Of a stretch of DNA of 33,649 nucleotides, positions 1-8,932 are shown piece after piece. The DNA comes from Clostridia bacterium. Its GTDB lineage: Bacteria; CBDUZB01; JAGLHV01. Both the position numbers and the translations under genes were made by a program. Each line of letters opens with the position of its first letter. Position 1 is the stretch's first letter. The notes beneath the pieces were generated by a model. That model was not told the origin of the DNA, did no database searches, and saw only the letters and a program-made list of their open reading frames with translations. The DNA is taken from NCBI GenBank assembly GCA_030595925.1, contig JAUVLC010000018.1, positions 1-33,649 of the forward strand. The letters run 5' to 3'.

Positions 1-311
1 TTCTAATAATCTGTGTTGTTTATTTTTTCCTTCTTCGCTCAATCATTATTCTGATCGATATTAACATCATAATAATGCCAAGAATTACTAATAGTGTTTG
101 CATATTCTAATCCTTCCTTTTTGAAATTAGCAATTAATTTATTTTCATTTATTGTATATAAAAAAAAGCTAAAATGCAAGAAATTGCTCAAATAAGTGGT
201 GACAAGACTTGTTCTGACTTTCATTTTTAAATAAGCACGGTTATTACTCCTTATTAGTTTTTGTTTTTTTTAAGGTTTACTTTGCTAGGAAATTTTACTG
301 TTGACTTTGTA
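1..311. other. AT-rich region before the first gene
   Basis: No gene is supported here. A short minus-strand open frame (39-224) has no ribosome binding site and no recognisable domain, and its composition is that of AT-rich non-coding DNA. A TTGACT at 301 looks like a -35 box, but it lies 28 bases from the next -10 box, so the closer box at 312 is preferred. Confidence 0.5.
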
Positions 312-340
312 TTGTTTTATTGTTAATTTATCTATATAAT
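312..340 (+). promoter_or_regulatory. Promoter of the TPR gene
   Basis: A TTGTTT -35-like box at 312-317 and a perfect TATAAT at 335-340 are separated by 17 bases. Transcription would start near 347. The ATG at 380 follows a GGGGGGAGG ribosome binding site. Confidence 0.6.
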
Positions 341-379
341 AATACCCTTTATTTTTTTTGAAGAAGGGGGGAGGAATAA

Positions 380-2212
380 ATGAGTTTTTTGAAAATAAGA
401 TACAAAAAACATATTTTTAAAGCAACATTAATTTTTACTGCTATTATTTTTTTGTGTAATTATTCGGGATCAAAAGAAATGTCTGAATCTATAGAAGAAT
501 GCAAAGAAATGATCAGACTTGATCCTGATAATGTGGAAGCACGTTTCAATCTTGGATTGCTTTATGCGGAAAAAGGTTTATATAGTGAGGCTATAGCAGA
601 ATTTAAAGAGGTGGTAAGGATTAACCCTGATTTTACTATGGTGCATGGTAATCTTGCCCTGGCTTATGAAAAGAAAGGTCTGTATGAAAAAGCGATAGAT
701 GCATATAAAGAGGCAATAAGAATAAATTCCGATGATGTGGCAGTACGTTATAATCTGGGAATGCTTTATGGCGAAAAAGGTTTACATAATGAGGCTATAG
801 TGGAGTTTAAAAAGGTGCTAAAGATTAAATCTGATTTTGCTCTGGCACACCGTAATCTTGGTTTGGCGTATGAGAAGCAGGGTTTGAAGAAGCAGGCGAT
901 AGAGGAGTATGAAGAGGCAATAAGGATAAATCCCGATGATGTGGCAGTGCGTTATAATCTGGGAATGCTTTATGGTGAAAAAGGTTCACATAATGAGGCT
1001 ATAATGGAGTTTAAAAAGGTGCTAAAGATTAAATCTGATTTTGCTCTGGCTTATGGTAATCTTGGGGTGGCTTATGGTAAAAAAGGATTGCCTAATAAGG
1101 CAATAATAAAATATAAAGAGGCGATAAGGATTAATCCTGATATTGCAGATGTTCACTATAATCTTGGTTTGGCTTATGAAGAGAAAGATTTATATAATCA
1201 GGCGATAAAAGAGTATAAAGAAGTGCTCAGGATAGAGCCTGAACATGCGGAGGCACATTGTAATCTGGGGGTAGTTTATCGGGATAAAGGTTTGCACAAT
1301 CAGTCAATAGAGAAGTATAAAGAAGCACTCAGAATAAATCCGGATTATGCAAAAGCACATTATAATCTTGGAGTGGCTTATAGTGAGAAAGGTTTGTATG
1401 ATTGGGCGGTAGAAGAATATAAAGAATCGCTCAGGATAAATCCGAATGATGCAAAAGCTCACTGTAGTCTTGGTTTTCTTTATTGGAAGAAAAAATTATC
1501 TGATGAAGCGATAAAAGAGTATAAAGAAGCTCTTAGAATAGATCCTGATAATGCGGAGGCGCATTGTAATTTGGGAGTAGTTTATAGAAATAAAGGGTTG
1601 CTTGATCAGGCAGTAATCAAGTATAAAGAGGCACTGAGAAAAGATTCCGGTTATGAAGAGGTTCACTATAATCTTGGGAATGTTTATTGCCAAAAGGGTT
1701 TGTATAATAAGGCAATAAAAGAATATAAAAAGTCGCTTAAAATCGATCGCAATTATGCGGAAGTATATTGTAATCTGGGAGTGGTTTATTACAAAAAAGG
1801 ATTACTTAATAAATCGATAGCAAAATATAAAAAGGCACTCAAGATAAATACTAATGATGCCAGAGTTTGTTGTAATCTTGGAGTAAGTTATTGTGATAAA
1901 AAATTATACAATAAAGCAATGAAAGAATATAAAAAAGCTCTCGTGATTCAACCTGATGATTCAGCTGTGCACAGTAATCTTGGGTTGCTTTATGGGATGA
2001 GGGGTATGTATGACCAATCAATAGAAGAATGTAAAGAAGCACTTAAGATAAATCCTCATTTTGCGGACGCGCATTATAATCTTGGGTTAGTTTATTCAAG
2101 TTTTGGTAAAGAAAAAGAAGCAATGGAGGAGTATATTGTCTTGAAGGGATTAGATGAGGAATTGGCTATAAAACTTTTTGATTTGTTTATAAGTAAGCAT
2201 TCTTCCCCATAG
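380..2212 (+). CDS. Secreted or membrane-anchored TPR protein
   Basis: A 610-residue protein that is almost entirely tetratricopeptide repeats. After a basic N-terminus and a hydrophobic segment (about residues 13-30, a signal peptide or anchor), I count about 16 consecutive 34-residue repeats, each with an N-L-G-x-x-Y core and A-I-x-E-Y/F-K in the second helix. TPR solenoids are protein-interaction scaffolds; the partner cannot be read from sequence. The hydrophobic segment suggests the repeats lie outside the cytoplasm. A strong ribosome binding site precedes the ATG. Two adjacent repeats have been duplicated recently at the DNA level (about 710-850 and 914-1054, offset 204 bp). The gene is followed by htpX, which has its own promoter, so the two are probably separate transcripts. 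Confidence 0.85.
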   Translation: MSFLKIRYKKHIFKATLIFTAIIFLCNYSGSKEMSESIEECKEMIRLDPDNVEARFNLGLLYAEKGLYSEAIAEFKEVVRINPDFTMVHGNLALAYEKKGLYEKAIDAYKEAIRINSDDVAVRYNLGMLYGEKGLHNEAIVEFKKVLKIKSDFALAHRNLGLAYEKQGLKKQAIEEYEEAIRINPDDVAVRYNLGMLYGEKGSHNEAIMEFKKVLKIKSDFALAYGNLGVAYGKKGLPNKAIIKYKEAIRINPDIADVHYNLGLAYEEKDLYNQAIKEYKEVLRIEPEHAEAHCNLGVVYRDKGLHNQSIEKYKEALRINPDYAKAHYNLGVAYSEKGLYDWAVEEYKESLRINPNDAKAHCSLGFLYWKKKLSDEAIKEYKEALRIDPDNAEAHCNLGVVYRNKGLLDQAVIKYKEALRKDSGYEEVHYNLGNVYCQKGLYNKAIKEYKKSLKIDRNYAEVYCNLGVVYYKKGLLNKSIAKYKKALKINTNDARVCCNLGVSYCDKKLYNKAMKEYKKALVIQPDDSAVHSNLGLLYGMRGMYDQSIEECKEALKINPHFADAHYNLGLVYSSFGKEKEAMEEYIVLKGLDEELAIKLFDLFISKHSSP

Positions 2213-2300
2213 ATTTGCAACCATTCCGAAATAGCTGTTTAGTAAAAACCCATCATTTGAAATTCAATAAATTTTAAATAAAAGTAAATTTAAAAAAACC

Positions 2301-2329
2301 TTGATTTTCTGGTTTTAATTAAATATAAT
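2301..2329 (+). promoter_or_regulatory. Promoter of htpX
   Basis: TTGATT at 2301-2306 and TATAAT at 2324-2329 have a 17-base spacer. The expected start site, about 2336, supports translation from the ATG at 2384 and not from the upstream in-frame TTG at 2339, which would sit almost on the transcription start. Confidence 0.7.
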
Positions 2330-2383
2330 AAGCGACAATTGAAGCAATTAATTGAAAAACATATTATACGAGGGGGACATAAA

Positions 2384-3232
2384 ATGAATGGATTGAAAAC
2401 TTTTTTATTGATGACTGGGTTAATGTTTTTATTTATGTTTATAGGAGGAGCAATAGGTGGAAGTCAGGGAATGGTTATTGCTTTTATTTTTGCCTGTGGG
2501 ATGAATTTTTTTGCTTATTGGTTTTCGGATAAAGTTGTTTTAAAAATGTATAAAGCAAAAGAAGTAAACGAACAGGAATTTCCCCGGCTTTGTGCTATAG
2601 TGAGAAATTTAGCTGATAGAGCTAATTTACCTATGCCCCGGGTTTATATTATTCCTGCACAGGTGCCTAATGCTTTTGCTACGGGTAGAAATCCGGAAAA
2701 TGCAGCAGTAGCAGTGACCCAATCTCTTTTGGAAGTGTTGAACGAGCAGGAATTAAGTGGTGTTTTAGCCCATGAGTTAACCCATGTTAAAAACAGGGAT
2801 ATTCTTATTTCTACTATTGCCGCTACTTTAGCCGGAGCAATTACTATGTTAGCTTATATGGCCCGCTTTTCTGCTCTTTTTGGTGGATACGGAGGTCGCA
2901 GCAGGGGTAGAGATGGAGGAGGAATAATTGGTTTATTAGCTATGGCTATTTTAGCTCCCATTGCGGCGATGTTAATTCAAATGGCAATTTCCCGTTCCCG
3001 GGAATATATGGCTGATAAAGGAGGAGGAGAAATTTCCGGTAACCCTCTTGCTTTAGCCAGTGCTTTAAAAAAATTAGAATATGCCGCCCAGAGGAATCCG
3101 GGAAGTTCCAATTCTACTACGGCTCATATGTTTATTGTCAATCCATTTCGAAAAGGTTTTTTAACCGGTCTATTTAGCACCCATCCTTCAACTCAGGAAA
3201 GAGTAAAAAGGTTAGAAGTAATGGCTCGATAA
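2384..3232 (+). CDS. htpX: Membrane metalloprotease HtpX (M48B)
   Basis: Zinc-dependent endopeptidase of the cytoplasmic membrane that degrades misfolded membrane proteins, by analogy with the M48B family. The zinc site is visible: HELTH at residues 130-134 and the third ligand Glu207 in [10 protein letters not shown]. Two hydrophobic segments lie near residues 5-25 and 30-50, and two more flank a glycine- and arginine-rich loop in the middle, which is the usual HtpX layout. The length of 282 residues is typical. The ATG at 2384 was chosen because an AGGGGGA ribosome binding site lies 7 bases before it; an in-frame TTG 45 bases upstream would add an unusual polar N-terminus. No regulator is visible nearby. 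Confidence 0.95.
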   Translation: MNGLKTFLLMTGLMFLFMFIGGAIGGSQGMVIAFIFACGMNFFAYWFSDKVVLKMYKAKEVNEQEFPRLCAIVRNLADRANLPMPRVYIIPAQVPNAFATGRNPENAAVAVTQSLLEVLNEQELSGVLAHELTHVKNRDILISTIAATLAGAITMLAYMARFSALFGGYGGRSRGRDGGGIIGLLAMAILAPIAAMLIQMAISRSREYMADKGGGEISGNPLALASALKKLEYAAQRNPGSSNSTTAHMFIVNPFRKGFLTGLFSTHPSTQERVKRLEVMAR

Positions 3233-3460
3233 TTTTGACAAGTGTGGACTGCACTGTCATGGACGATGTACTCCACCTATATACTCCAAAAATGGTTTTT
3301 ATATTTTTCATATCATTTATGGGAGAACTAAAATCATTTTTGTATGATGACTGATAGCGGGTATTTTTTAAAAGCATGCTAAATTTTATGTTAGAACAGG
3401 ATTGTTGATAACGGATGAATAAAATTAGTTTATAACTAAATTCAGGTGATAATTTTTTTC
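3233..3460. other. Intergenic region between htpX and the gap promoter
   Basis: No gene is supported. A minus-strand open frame (3174-3467) overlaps the end of htpX and has no recognisable features. A short GC-richer stretch at about 3240-3285 (GTGGACTGCACTG and following bases) stands out from its AT-rich surroundings and could be a remnant of a mobile element end. I could not confirm this. Confidence 0.35.
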
Positions 3461-3489
3461 TTGACATTAAAAAAAGAATATAGCATAAT
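3461..3489 (+). promoter_or_regulatory. Promoter of the gap-pgk operon
   Basis: A perfect TTGACA at 3461-3466, a 17-base spacer and CATAAT at 3484-3489 make one of the clearest sigma-70 type promoters in the window. Transcription would begin near 3496 and leave a leader of about 145 bases before gap. I found no riboswitch in the leader. Confidence 0.8.
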
Positions 3490-3573
3490 TGGGTTCCAAT
3501 AGGTTAAGAGGAGAAATCAATTCTAAGTTTACCTAAATTTGATTATCGAATAAATTTCCCACTTAATTGATAA

Positions 3574-4647
<1,074 letters not shown>

Positions 4648-4662
4648 GGGGACAATTTTTAT

Positions 4663-5853
4663 ATGGATAAGATGACCATGAAGGATATAGCCATAAGAGA
4701 TAAAGTTTTAGTGCGGGTGGACTTTAATGTTCCGATGGAAGGGAACAAAATTACAGATACTACTCGAATAGAAAGAGTTTTGCCTACTATAAGATATCTT
4801 CTGGAGAAAAATTGCCGTTTAATATTAATGTCTCATTTGGGCAGGCCGAAAGGAAAGGTCGTCCCTGGTATGAGTTTAGCTCCGGTGGCCAAAAAACTGG
4901 AAGAATTACTAGGACAAAAAGTTATTATGGCTTCTGATTGTATAGGTCCGGAAGTAAAAAATTTAGTAGGCAATCTTAAACCGGGGGAAATTTTACTTTT
5001 AGAAAATTTGCGTTTTCATCCGGAAGAAGAAAAAAATGATCAAGGCTTTGCTTCCCAGCTTGCTGCGTTAGGGGATATTTTTATACAGGATGCTTTTGGG
5101 ACTGTTCATCGGGCACATTCTTCTACGGTAGGTATCTGTAAGTTTTTACCTTCGGCAGCAGGATTTTTATTGGAAAAGGAAATTAAATTTTTAGGTGATG
5201 TTTTAAAAAATCCGGAACGTCCGTTTTTAGCTATTTTGGGAGGAGCAAAGGTATCCGGTAAAATAGCAGTTATTGATAATTTACTCAACAAAGTGGATTC
5301 TTTGTTGATTGGCGGGGCAATGGCTTATACTTTTTTGGAAGCACAGGGAATAAAGGTGGGTAAGTCCCTGGTAGAAAAGGACAAAGTTGATTTGGCAAGA
5401 AACATATTAAAGAAAGCAAAAGAAAAAAATGTAGTTTTTTTGCTTCCCACGGATCATGTTATTGTCGAGGAAATTAGCGAAACAGCAGAGAGTAAATTAT
5501 CTCAGGGGATAGAAATTCCTGATCAATGGATGGGAGTGGATATCGGCCCTGGCACTATTTCGCGGTATAAAACAGTCATAAGACAGTCCAGGACGATTGT
5601 TTGGAATGGACCCATGGGTGTTTTTGAGGATAAAAGATTTGCAGCAGGGACAATGGAAATTGCTCAGGAAATAGGAAAAGTTACTCAAGATGGAGTGTTG
5701 AGCATTGTTGGGGGGGGGGATTCGGTTGCTGCAGTGGAAAAAGCCGGGGTAACTGAAAAACTTTCTCATATTTCTACCGGAGGTGGTGCTTCTCTGGAAT
5801 TTTTGGAAGGCAAAGAACTTCCGGGAATCGCTGCATTACAGGAAAAAGAATAG
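4663..5853 (+). CDS. pgk: Phosphoglycerate kinase
   Basis: Transfers phosphate between 1,3-bisphosphoglycerate and ADP, the first ATP-yielding step of glycolysis. Family marks are RVDFNVPM near the N-terminus, SHLGRPKG (3-phosphoglycerate site), LENLRFHPEE, and the C-terminal nucleotide-binding GGGDSVAAV. The 396 residues match the monomeric bacterial enzyme. GTTAGGGGGA before the ATG supplies the ribosome binding site. The gene follows gap with a 15-base gap. One oddity is that the GGG of the conserved GGGDS motif is encoded by an unbroken run of ten G (5710-5719), which is prone to slippage. The stop codon is followed at once by a tandem repeat array. Confidence 0.98.
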   Translation: MDKMTMKDIAIRDKVLVRVDFNVPMEGNKITDTTRIERVLPTIRYLLEKNCRLILMSHLGRPKGKVVPGMSLAPVAKKLEELLGQKVIMASDCIGPEVKNLVGNLKPGEILLLENLRFHPEEEKNDQGFASQLAALGDIFIQDAFGTVHRAHSSTVGICKFLPSAAGFLLEKEIKFLGDVLKNPERPFLAILGGAKVSGKIAVIDNLLNKVDSLLIGGAMAYTFLEAQGIKVGKSLVEKDKVDLARNILKKAKEKNVVFLLPTDHVIVEEISETAESKLSQGIEIPDQWMGVDIGPGTISRYKTVIRQSRTIVWNGPMGVFEDKRFAAGTMEIAQEIGKVTQDGVLSIVGGGDSVAAVEKAGVTEKLSHISTGGGASLEFLEGKELPGIAALQEKE

Positions 5854-5855
5854 TT

Positions 5856-6177
5856 CACAGATAACAGATAACAAATAGTCCATAGTCGATAGTCCATAGT
5901 CCATAGACAGAAACAGACTTAGTCCATAGTCCATAGACAGAAACAGACTTAGTCCATAGTCCATAGTCCATAGACAGAAACAGACTTAGTCCATAGTCCA
6001 TAGTCCATAGACAAAGACAAAAGACAAAGACAAAAGACAAAGACAAAAGACAAAGACAAAAGACAAAGACAAAAGACAAAAGACAAAAGACAAAGACAAA
6101 AGACAAAGACAAAAGACAAAGACAAAAGACAAAGACAAAAGACAAAGACAAAAGACAAAAGACAAAAGACAAAAGAC
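5856..6177. repeat. Tandem repeat array after pgk
   Basis: The array begins 2 bases after the pgk stop. The first part (about 5856-6010) is built of 7-mers such as AGATAAC and AGTCCAT, arranged in 30- to 37-base higher-order units that end in AGACAGAAACAGACTT; full units are at 5891-5920, 5921-5950 and 5951-5987. The second part (about 6010-6177) alternates AGACAAA and AGACAA. No T occurs on the + strand from 6009 to 6177. There are no unique spacers, so this is not a CRISPR array. Open frames across it are low-complexity artefacts. Confidence 0.9.
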
Positions 6178-6209
6178 TGCAAATGGCGAATGGCAAAAGA
6201 AAAAAGGCA

Positions 6210-6245
6210 ATTTTCCCCCTTAGAAAAAGGGGGTTAGGGGGATTT
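6210..6245. repeat. C-run/G-run dispersed repeat, copy A
   Basis: TTTTCCCCCTTAGAAAAAG is followed by a run of G, then TTA, then a second run of G and ATTT. The C5 block pairs with either G5 block, so a hairpin or a G-rich structure is possible. Closely related copies are at 22501, 23639 and 26911. Confidence 0.85.
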
Positions 6246-6657
6246 GACACGAACGAAGTGAGTATGTGACTATTTATGACTATTTGTGACGCAGTATTCA
6301 GGAGCCAGAGGTTTGAACGAGGAAAATAAAGGCAAAATATGTTTCTCTCTAGACACATAATTTTACCTTTCAGGCACGCAAAAACAAACTAAAAATGGAA
6401 AACTCGCTTTGCTCAGACAGTTCCATTTTTTTAACGCTTGTTTCTGCTAAAATTTGCTATATCGTTCGAAACACATTTCACCTTTATTTTTGGATTTGAA
6501 TTTGCCTGCCTGCCCGCCAGTCAGTAAGTTGGGGAGTTGGGAATTTGAAAAAGTGGTCAAATATAGTACATGGGTGTTTATGACATAATAATTGTAAGTT
6601 AAAAGATTTTAAATTGAGGGTTGTAAGTTAGTAACGATAAACGGAGAGGAAGAAAAA
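6246..6657. other. Intergenic region upstream of apgM with repeat fragments
   Basis: No gene is seen. A 10-bp inverted repeat (6391-6400, AAAAATGGAA, with 6421-6430, TTCCATTTTT) encloses a 20-base loop and runs into a T tract. It could be a weak terminator for the gap-pgk transcript. The stretch 6451-6490 is nearly identical to 23757-23793. I found no convincing promoter for apgM. Confidence 0.5.
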
Positions 6658-7866
6658 ATGGTAAGTCAGGAATTTTTGAGTAAGTTGACTGTAAAAAACG
6701 ACAAGAAAATAGTTCTTTTGATTATGGATGGTTTGGGAGGAGTACAGGATGAGTCTCTCGGCAAAACGGAGTTAGAAATAGCCAATTGTCCTAATCTGGA
6801 CGCTTTAGCTAAAGAAAGTATTTGTGGGCTAAGCGATCCTATTTCTCCGGGTATTACTCCGGGTAGTGGGCCTGCTCATTTGTCCTTGTTTGGATATGAT
6901 CCGCTGCGTTATGAAATAGGACGGGGTTTATTGGATAGTCTGGGTATTGATTTTGAGTTTACGCAGCAGGATTTAGCTTCCAGAGGTAATTTTGCTACTT
7001 TAGATAAAGAAGGTGTAATTACTGATCGCCGTGCCGGAAGAATAGCGACAGAAAAAAACAATCAAATCTGCAAAGAACTTTTTTCTGATTTAGAAATTGA
7101 TGGGGTCAAAATTTTTGTAAAGCCGGTAAAAGAACATCGCCTTTCAGTTATTTTTCGAGGGGAGGGGCTTTCTGATAAAATTAGTGATGTAGATCCGCAA
7201 AAAGAAGGATTGAAACCATTAAAAGCTCAGGCTTTAAATAGTGGTGCTGAACGGGCAGTGAATATTGTGAATAAATTTTTAAAAATGGCTAACGAAAAAT
7301 TAACTAAATTTTATCCGGCTAATACAATTTTATTAAGAGGGTTTTCTTGTATGGTGGATTTACCTTCTTTTAAGGATGTATATAAGTTGAATGCTGCGGC
7401 AATTGCCGGATATCCTATGTATAGGGGATTGGCCAGTTTGTTGGGTATGGATGTTTTATCGGTTACTAATTCAATAGAAGAAGAATTCAAACTTTTAGAG
7501 AAAAATTTTAAAAATTACGATTTCTTTTTTATTCATATAAAACAAACAGACAGTTCCGGTGAAGATGGCGATATGCCCAGGAAGGTGAAAGTGATTGAAG
7601 AAGTGGACAGGAATATTCCTTTATTACGGAAACTTTCTCCGGATGTGGTAGTAATTACCGGAGATCATTCTACCCCGGCCAGATTAAAAGGACATAGCTG
7701 GCATCCTGTACCTATTTCAATTTATTCCCCTCATTGTCGTTTTGATCCGGTAATAGAATTTACTGAAACAGAATGTATCAAGGGAGGATTGGGAAGGATT
7801 TTTGCCGGAGAGATAATGGCTTTAGCTTTGGCTAATGCAGGGAAACTGATTAAGTATGGTGCATGA
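6658..7866 (+). CDS. apgM: Cofactor-independent phosphoglycerate mutase, archaeal type
   Basis: Interconverts 3- and 2-phosphoglycerate without 2,3-bisphosphoglycerate, using two divalent metal ions in the cytosol. It belongs to the alkaline-phosphatase superfamily but to the short ApgM branch first described in archaea, not the roughly 510-residue GpmI. Evidence: 402 residues; metal-binding MDGLGG near residue 23; the PGSGPAHLSLFGYDP segment with the probable catalytic serine at about residue 70; and C-terminal TGDHSTP followed by a GHSWHPVP metal site. An AGAGGAAG ribosome binding site precedes the ATG. It is separated from pgk by 800 bases of repeats but completes, with gap, pgk and ppdK, much of lower glycolysis here. 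Confidence 0.95.
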   Translation: MVSQEFLSKLTVKNDKKIVLLIMDGLGGVQDESLGKTELEIANCPNLDALAKESICGLSDPISPGITPGSGPAHLSLFGYDPLRYEIGRGLLDSLGIDFEFTQQDLASRGNFATLDKEGVITDRRAGRIATEKNNQICKELFSDLEIDGVKIFVKPVKEHRLSVIFRGEGLSDKISDVDPQKEGLKPLKAQALNSGAERAVNIVNKFLKMANEKLTKFYPANTILLRGFSCMVDLPSFKDVYKLNAAAIAGYPMYRGLASLLGMDVLSVTNSIEEEFKLLEKNFKNYDFFFIHIKQTDSSGEDGDMPRKVKVIEEVDRNIPLLRKLSPDVVVITGDHSTPARLKGHSWHPVPISIYSPHCRFDPVIEFTETECIKGGLGRIFAGEIMALALANAGKLIKYGA

Positions 7867-7937
7867 TGAATTATGTAATTATTTTTGAATGAAATGATAA
7901 AATTAAGATGGTAATCAGAGGAGGAAAAGGATAAAAA

Positions 7938-8300
7938 ATGGGAAAATTTTTGTTAGGTATTCATATAGTTGCTTGTGCGGGGTTAATCTGTTTCGTGCTT
8001 TTACAGGTAGGGAAAGGATCTGCTTTGACTGGTTTGTTTGGTGGAGGAGGAGGTAATGATTCTCTTTTTGGAGGTGTGGGAGGAAGTCCTTTTTTAAGGA
8101 AAATTACTACAGCGTTTGCTATTCTTTTTTTTACGACATCGTTGGTTTTAGCAATAAGGGCAGCCAGATTTACACAAAGAAGTGTTGTGGAGAAAGCAGT
8201 ACCGCAGGAATTACCTGATGAAATAGAACCAATACCTGAAATGGAAAAAACACCCAAGGCTTCTGAATTACCGGTTGATACAGTTGAAGAAAAGAACTAA
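7938..8300 (+). CDS. secG: Protein translocase subunit SecG
   Basis: Small accessory subunit of the SecYEG channel in the cytoplasmic membrane. It has the two-helix SecG plan: one hydrophobic helix at about residues 3-22, a glycine-rich cytoplasmic loop (GLFGGGGGNDSLFGG), and a second helix at about 53-71. A charged, proline- and glutamate-rich tail of about 45 residues follows. At 120 residues it is slightly longer than most because of that tail. An AGAGGAGGA site lies before the ATG. Its place after the glycolytic genes and directly before a tRNA-Leu gene recalls the common bacterial gap-pgk-tpiA-secG-tRNA-Leu arrangement. Confidence 0.93.
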   Translation: MGKFLLGIHIVACAGLICFVLLQVGKGSALTGLFGGGGGNDSLFGGVGGSPFLRKITTAFAILFFTTSLVLAIRAARFTQRSVVEKAVPQELPDEIEPIPEMEKTPKASELPVDTVEEKN

Positions 8301-8360
8301 TATCAAAGATTAGGTTACATTTATTATATAGGGGATTTGGTGTGATATTTATAATAAGGA

Positions 8361-8442
8361 GGGCAGGTGGCGGAATTGGCATACGCGTGCGCTTGAGGGG
8401 CGTATAGGGAGACCTGTGCGGGTTCAAGTCCCGCTCTGCCCA
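8361..8442 (+). tRNA. tRNA-Leu, anticodon GAG
   Basis: The acceptor arm GGGCAGG (8361-8367) pairs with TCTGCCC (8435-8441), closing with a G-U pair. The anticodon stem TGCGC/GCGTA (8388-8392 and 8400-8404) encloses loop TTGAGGG with anticodon GAG at 8395-8397, reading CUC and CUU leucine codons. A longer variable arm typical of class II tRNA, then T-arm GCGGG-TTCAAGT-CCCGC. The discriminator is A8442 and CCA is not encoded. The next gene starts only 10 bases downstream. Confidence 0.95.
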
Positions 8443-8452
8443 TTATAAAAAA

Positions 8453-8932
8453 ATGAAAAATAAAATAAAAATTAAAATAATTTCATTTATTTGTTTATTC
8501 CTTCTGAGTGGGAATGCTTTTTTGCTAAGTGATGAGAATAAAACACAAAAAAGAGATGCCCTTTTTGCGGAAGGCATAGAATATGCTAATAAAAAGATGA
8601 ATAATCAAGCGATTGAAAAATTTAAGAAATGCATTTTACTTGATAAACAATTTGTTGATGCCTATTGTAGTTTAGGGGTGGTTTATATCAATGAAAAAAT
8701 GTATGGAGAAGCTCTTTTAGTCTTGGAGAAGGCGGTGAGCATGGATTCCAGGAAAGCCATTGCCTATTATCTTTTAGGGAAAGTTTATGAAAAAGAAAAA
8801 AAATATGAAGAGGCGGTAAAAACCTGGAGAAAGTTTATTTCGTTGGAATCAGATACTGTGCGCACGACGGAAGCAAAAGAACACTTGAATTTTTTATTGG
8901 GAAAAATAAATGAAAATAAAAATAAAAAATAA
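8453..8932 (+). CDS. Small secreted TPR protein
   Basis: A 159-residue protein with a lysine-rich N-terminus and a hydrophobic signal segment (about residues 9-25, ending in SGNAFLLS), then three tetratricopeptide-like repeats (about residues 34-137): A-I-E-K-F-K-K-C, SLGVVY, A-L-L-V-L-E-K-A, LLGKVY and so on. It is probably periplasmic and probably binds other proteins; no specific function is visible. The ATG is only 10 bases past the 3' end of tRNA-Leu and has no clear ribosome binding site, so it is probably made from a transcript that also carries the tRNA. It overlaps the following lipoprotein gene by 23 bases, suggesting coupled translation and a shared role. Confidence 0.75.
   Translation: MKNKIKIKIISFICLFLLSGNAFLLSDENKTQKRDALFAEGIEYANKKMNNQAIEKFKKCILLDKQFVDAYCSLGVVYINEKMYGEALLVLEKAVSMDSRKAIAYYLLGKVYEKEKKYEEAVKTWRKFISLESDTVRTTEAKEHLNFLLGKINENKNKK

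Noticed and set aside
39-224. Short minus-strand open frame before the first gene
   Set aside because: No recognisable domain, no ribosome binding site, and composition typical of AT-rich non-coding DNA.
301-340. TTGACT at 301 as the -35 box for the TPR gene
   Set aside because: The spacing to TATAAT at 335 is 28 bases; TTGTTT at 312 gives the normal 17.
3240-3290. Insertion-sequence end remnant after htpX
   Set aside because: The stretch looks compositionally distinct, but I found no partner inverted repeat, duplication or transposase fragment.
5856-6177. Possible CRISPR array
   Set aside because: Repeats are directly adjacent with no unique spacers of constant length, and no cas gene is in the window.
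5855-6358. Minus-strand open frames of up to 167 residues across the repeat array
   Set aside because: They translate the tandem repeat into SFVFVFCLCLL-type low-complexity sequence, exist in several frames at once and have no ribosome binding site.
6391-6432. Strong terminator for gap-pgk
   Set aside because: The 10-bp stem is AT-rich with a 20-base loop and lies more than 500 bases after pgk; kept only as a weak possibility within the intergenic entry.
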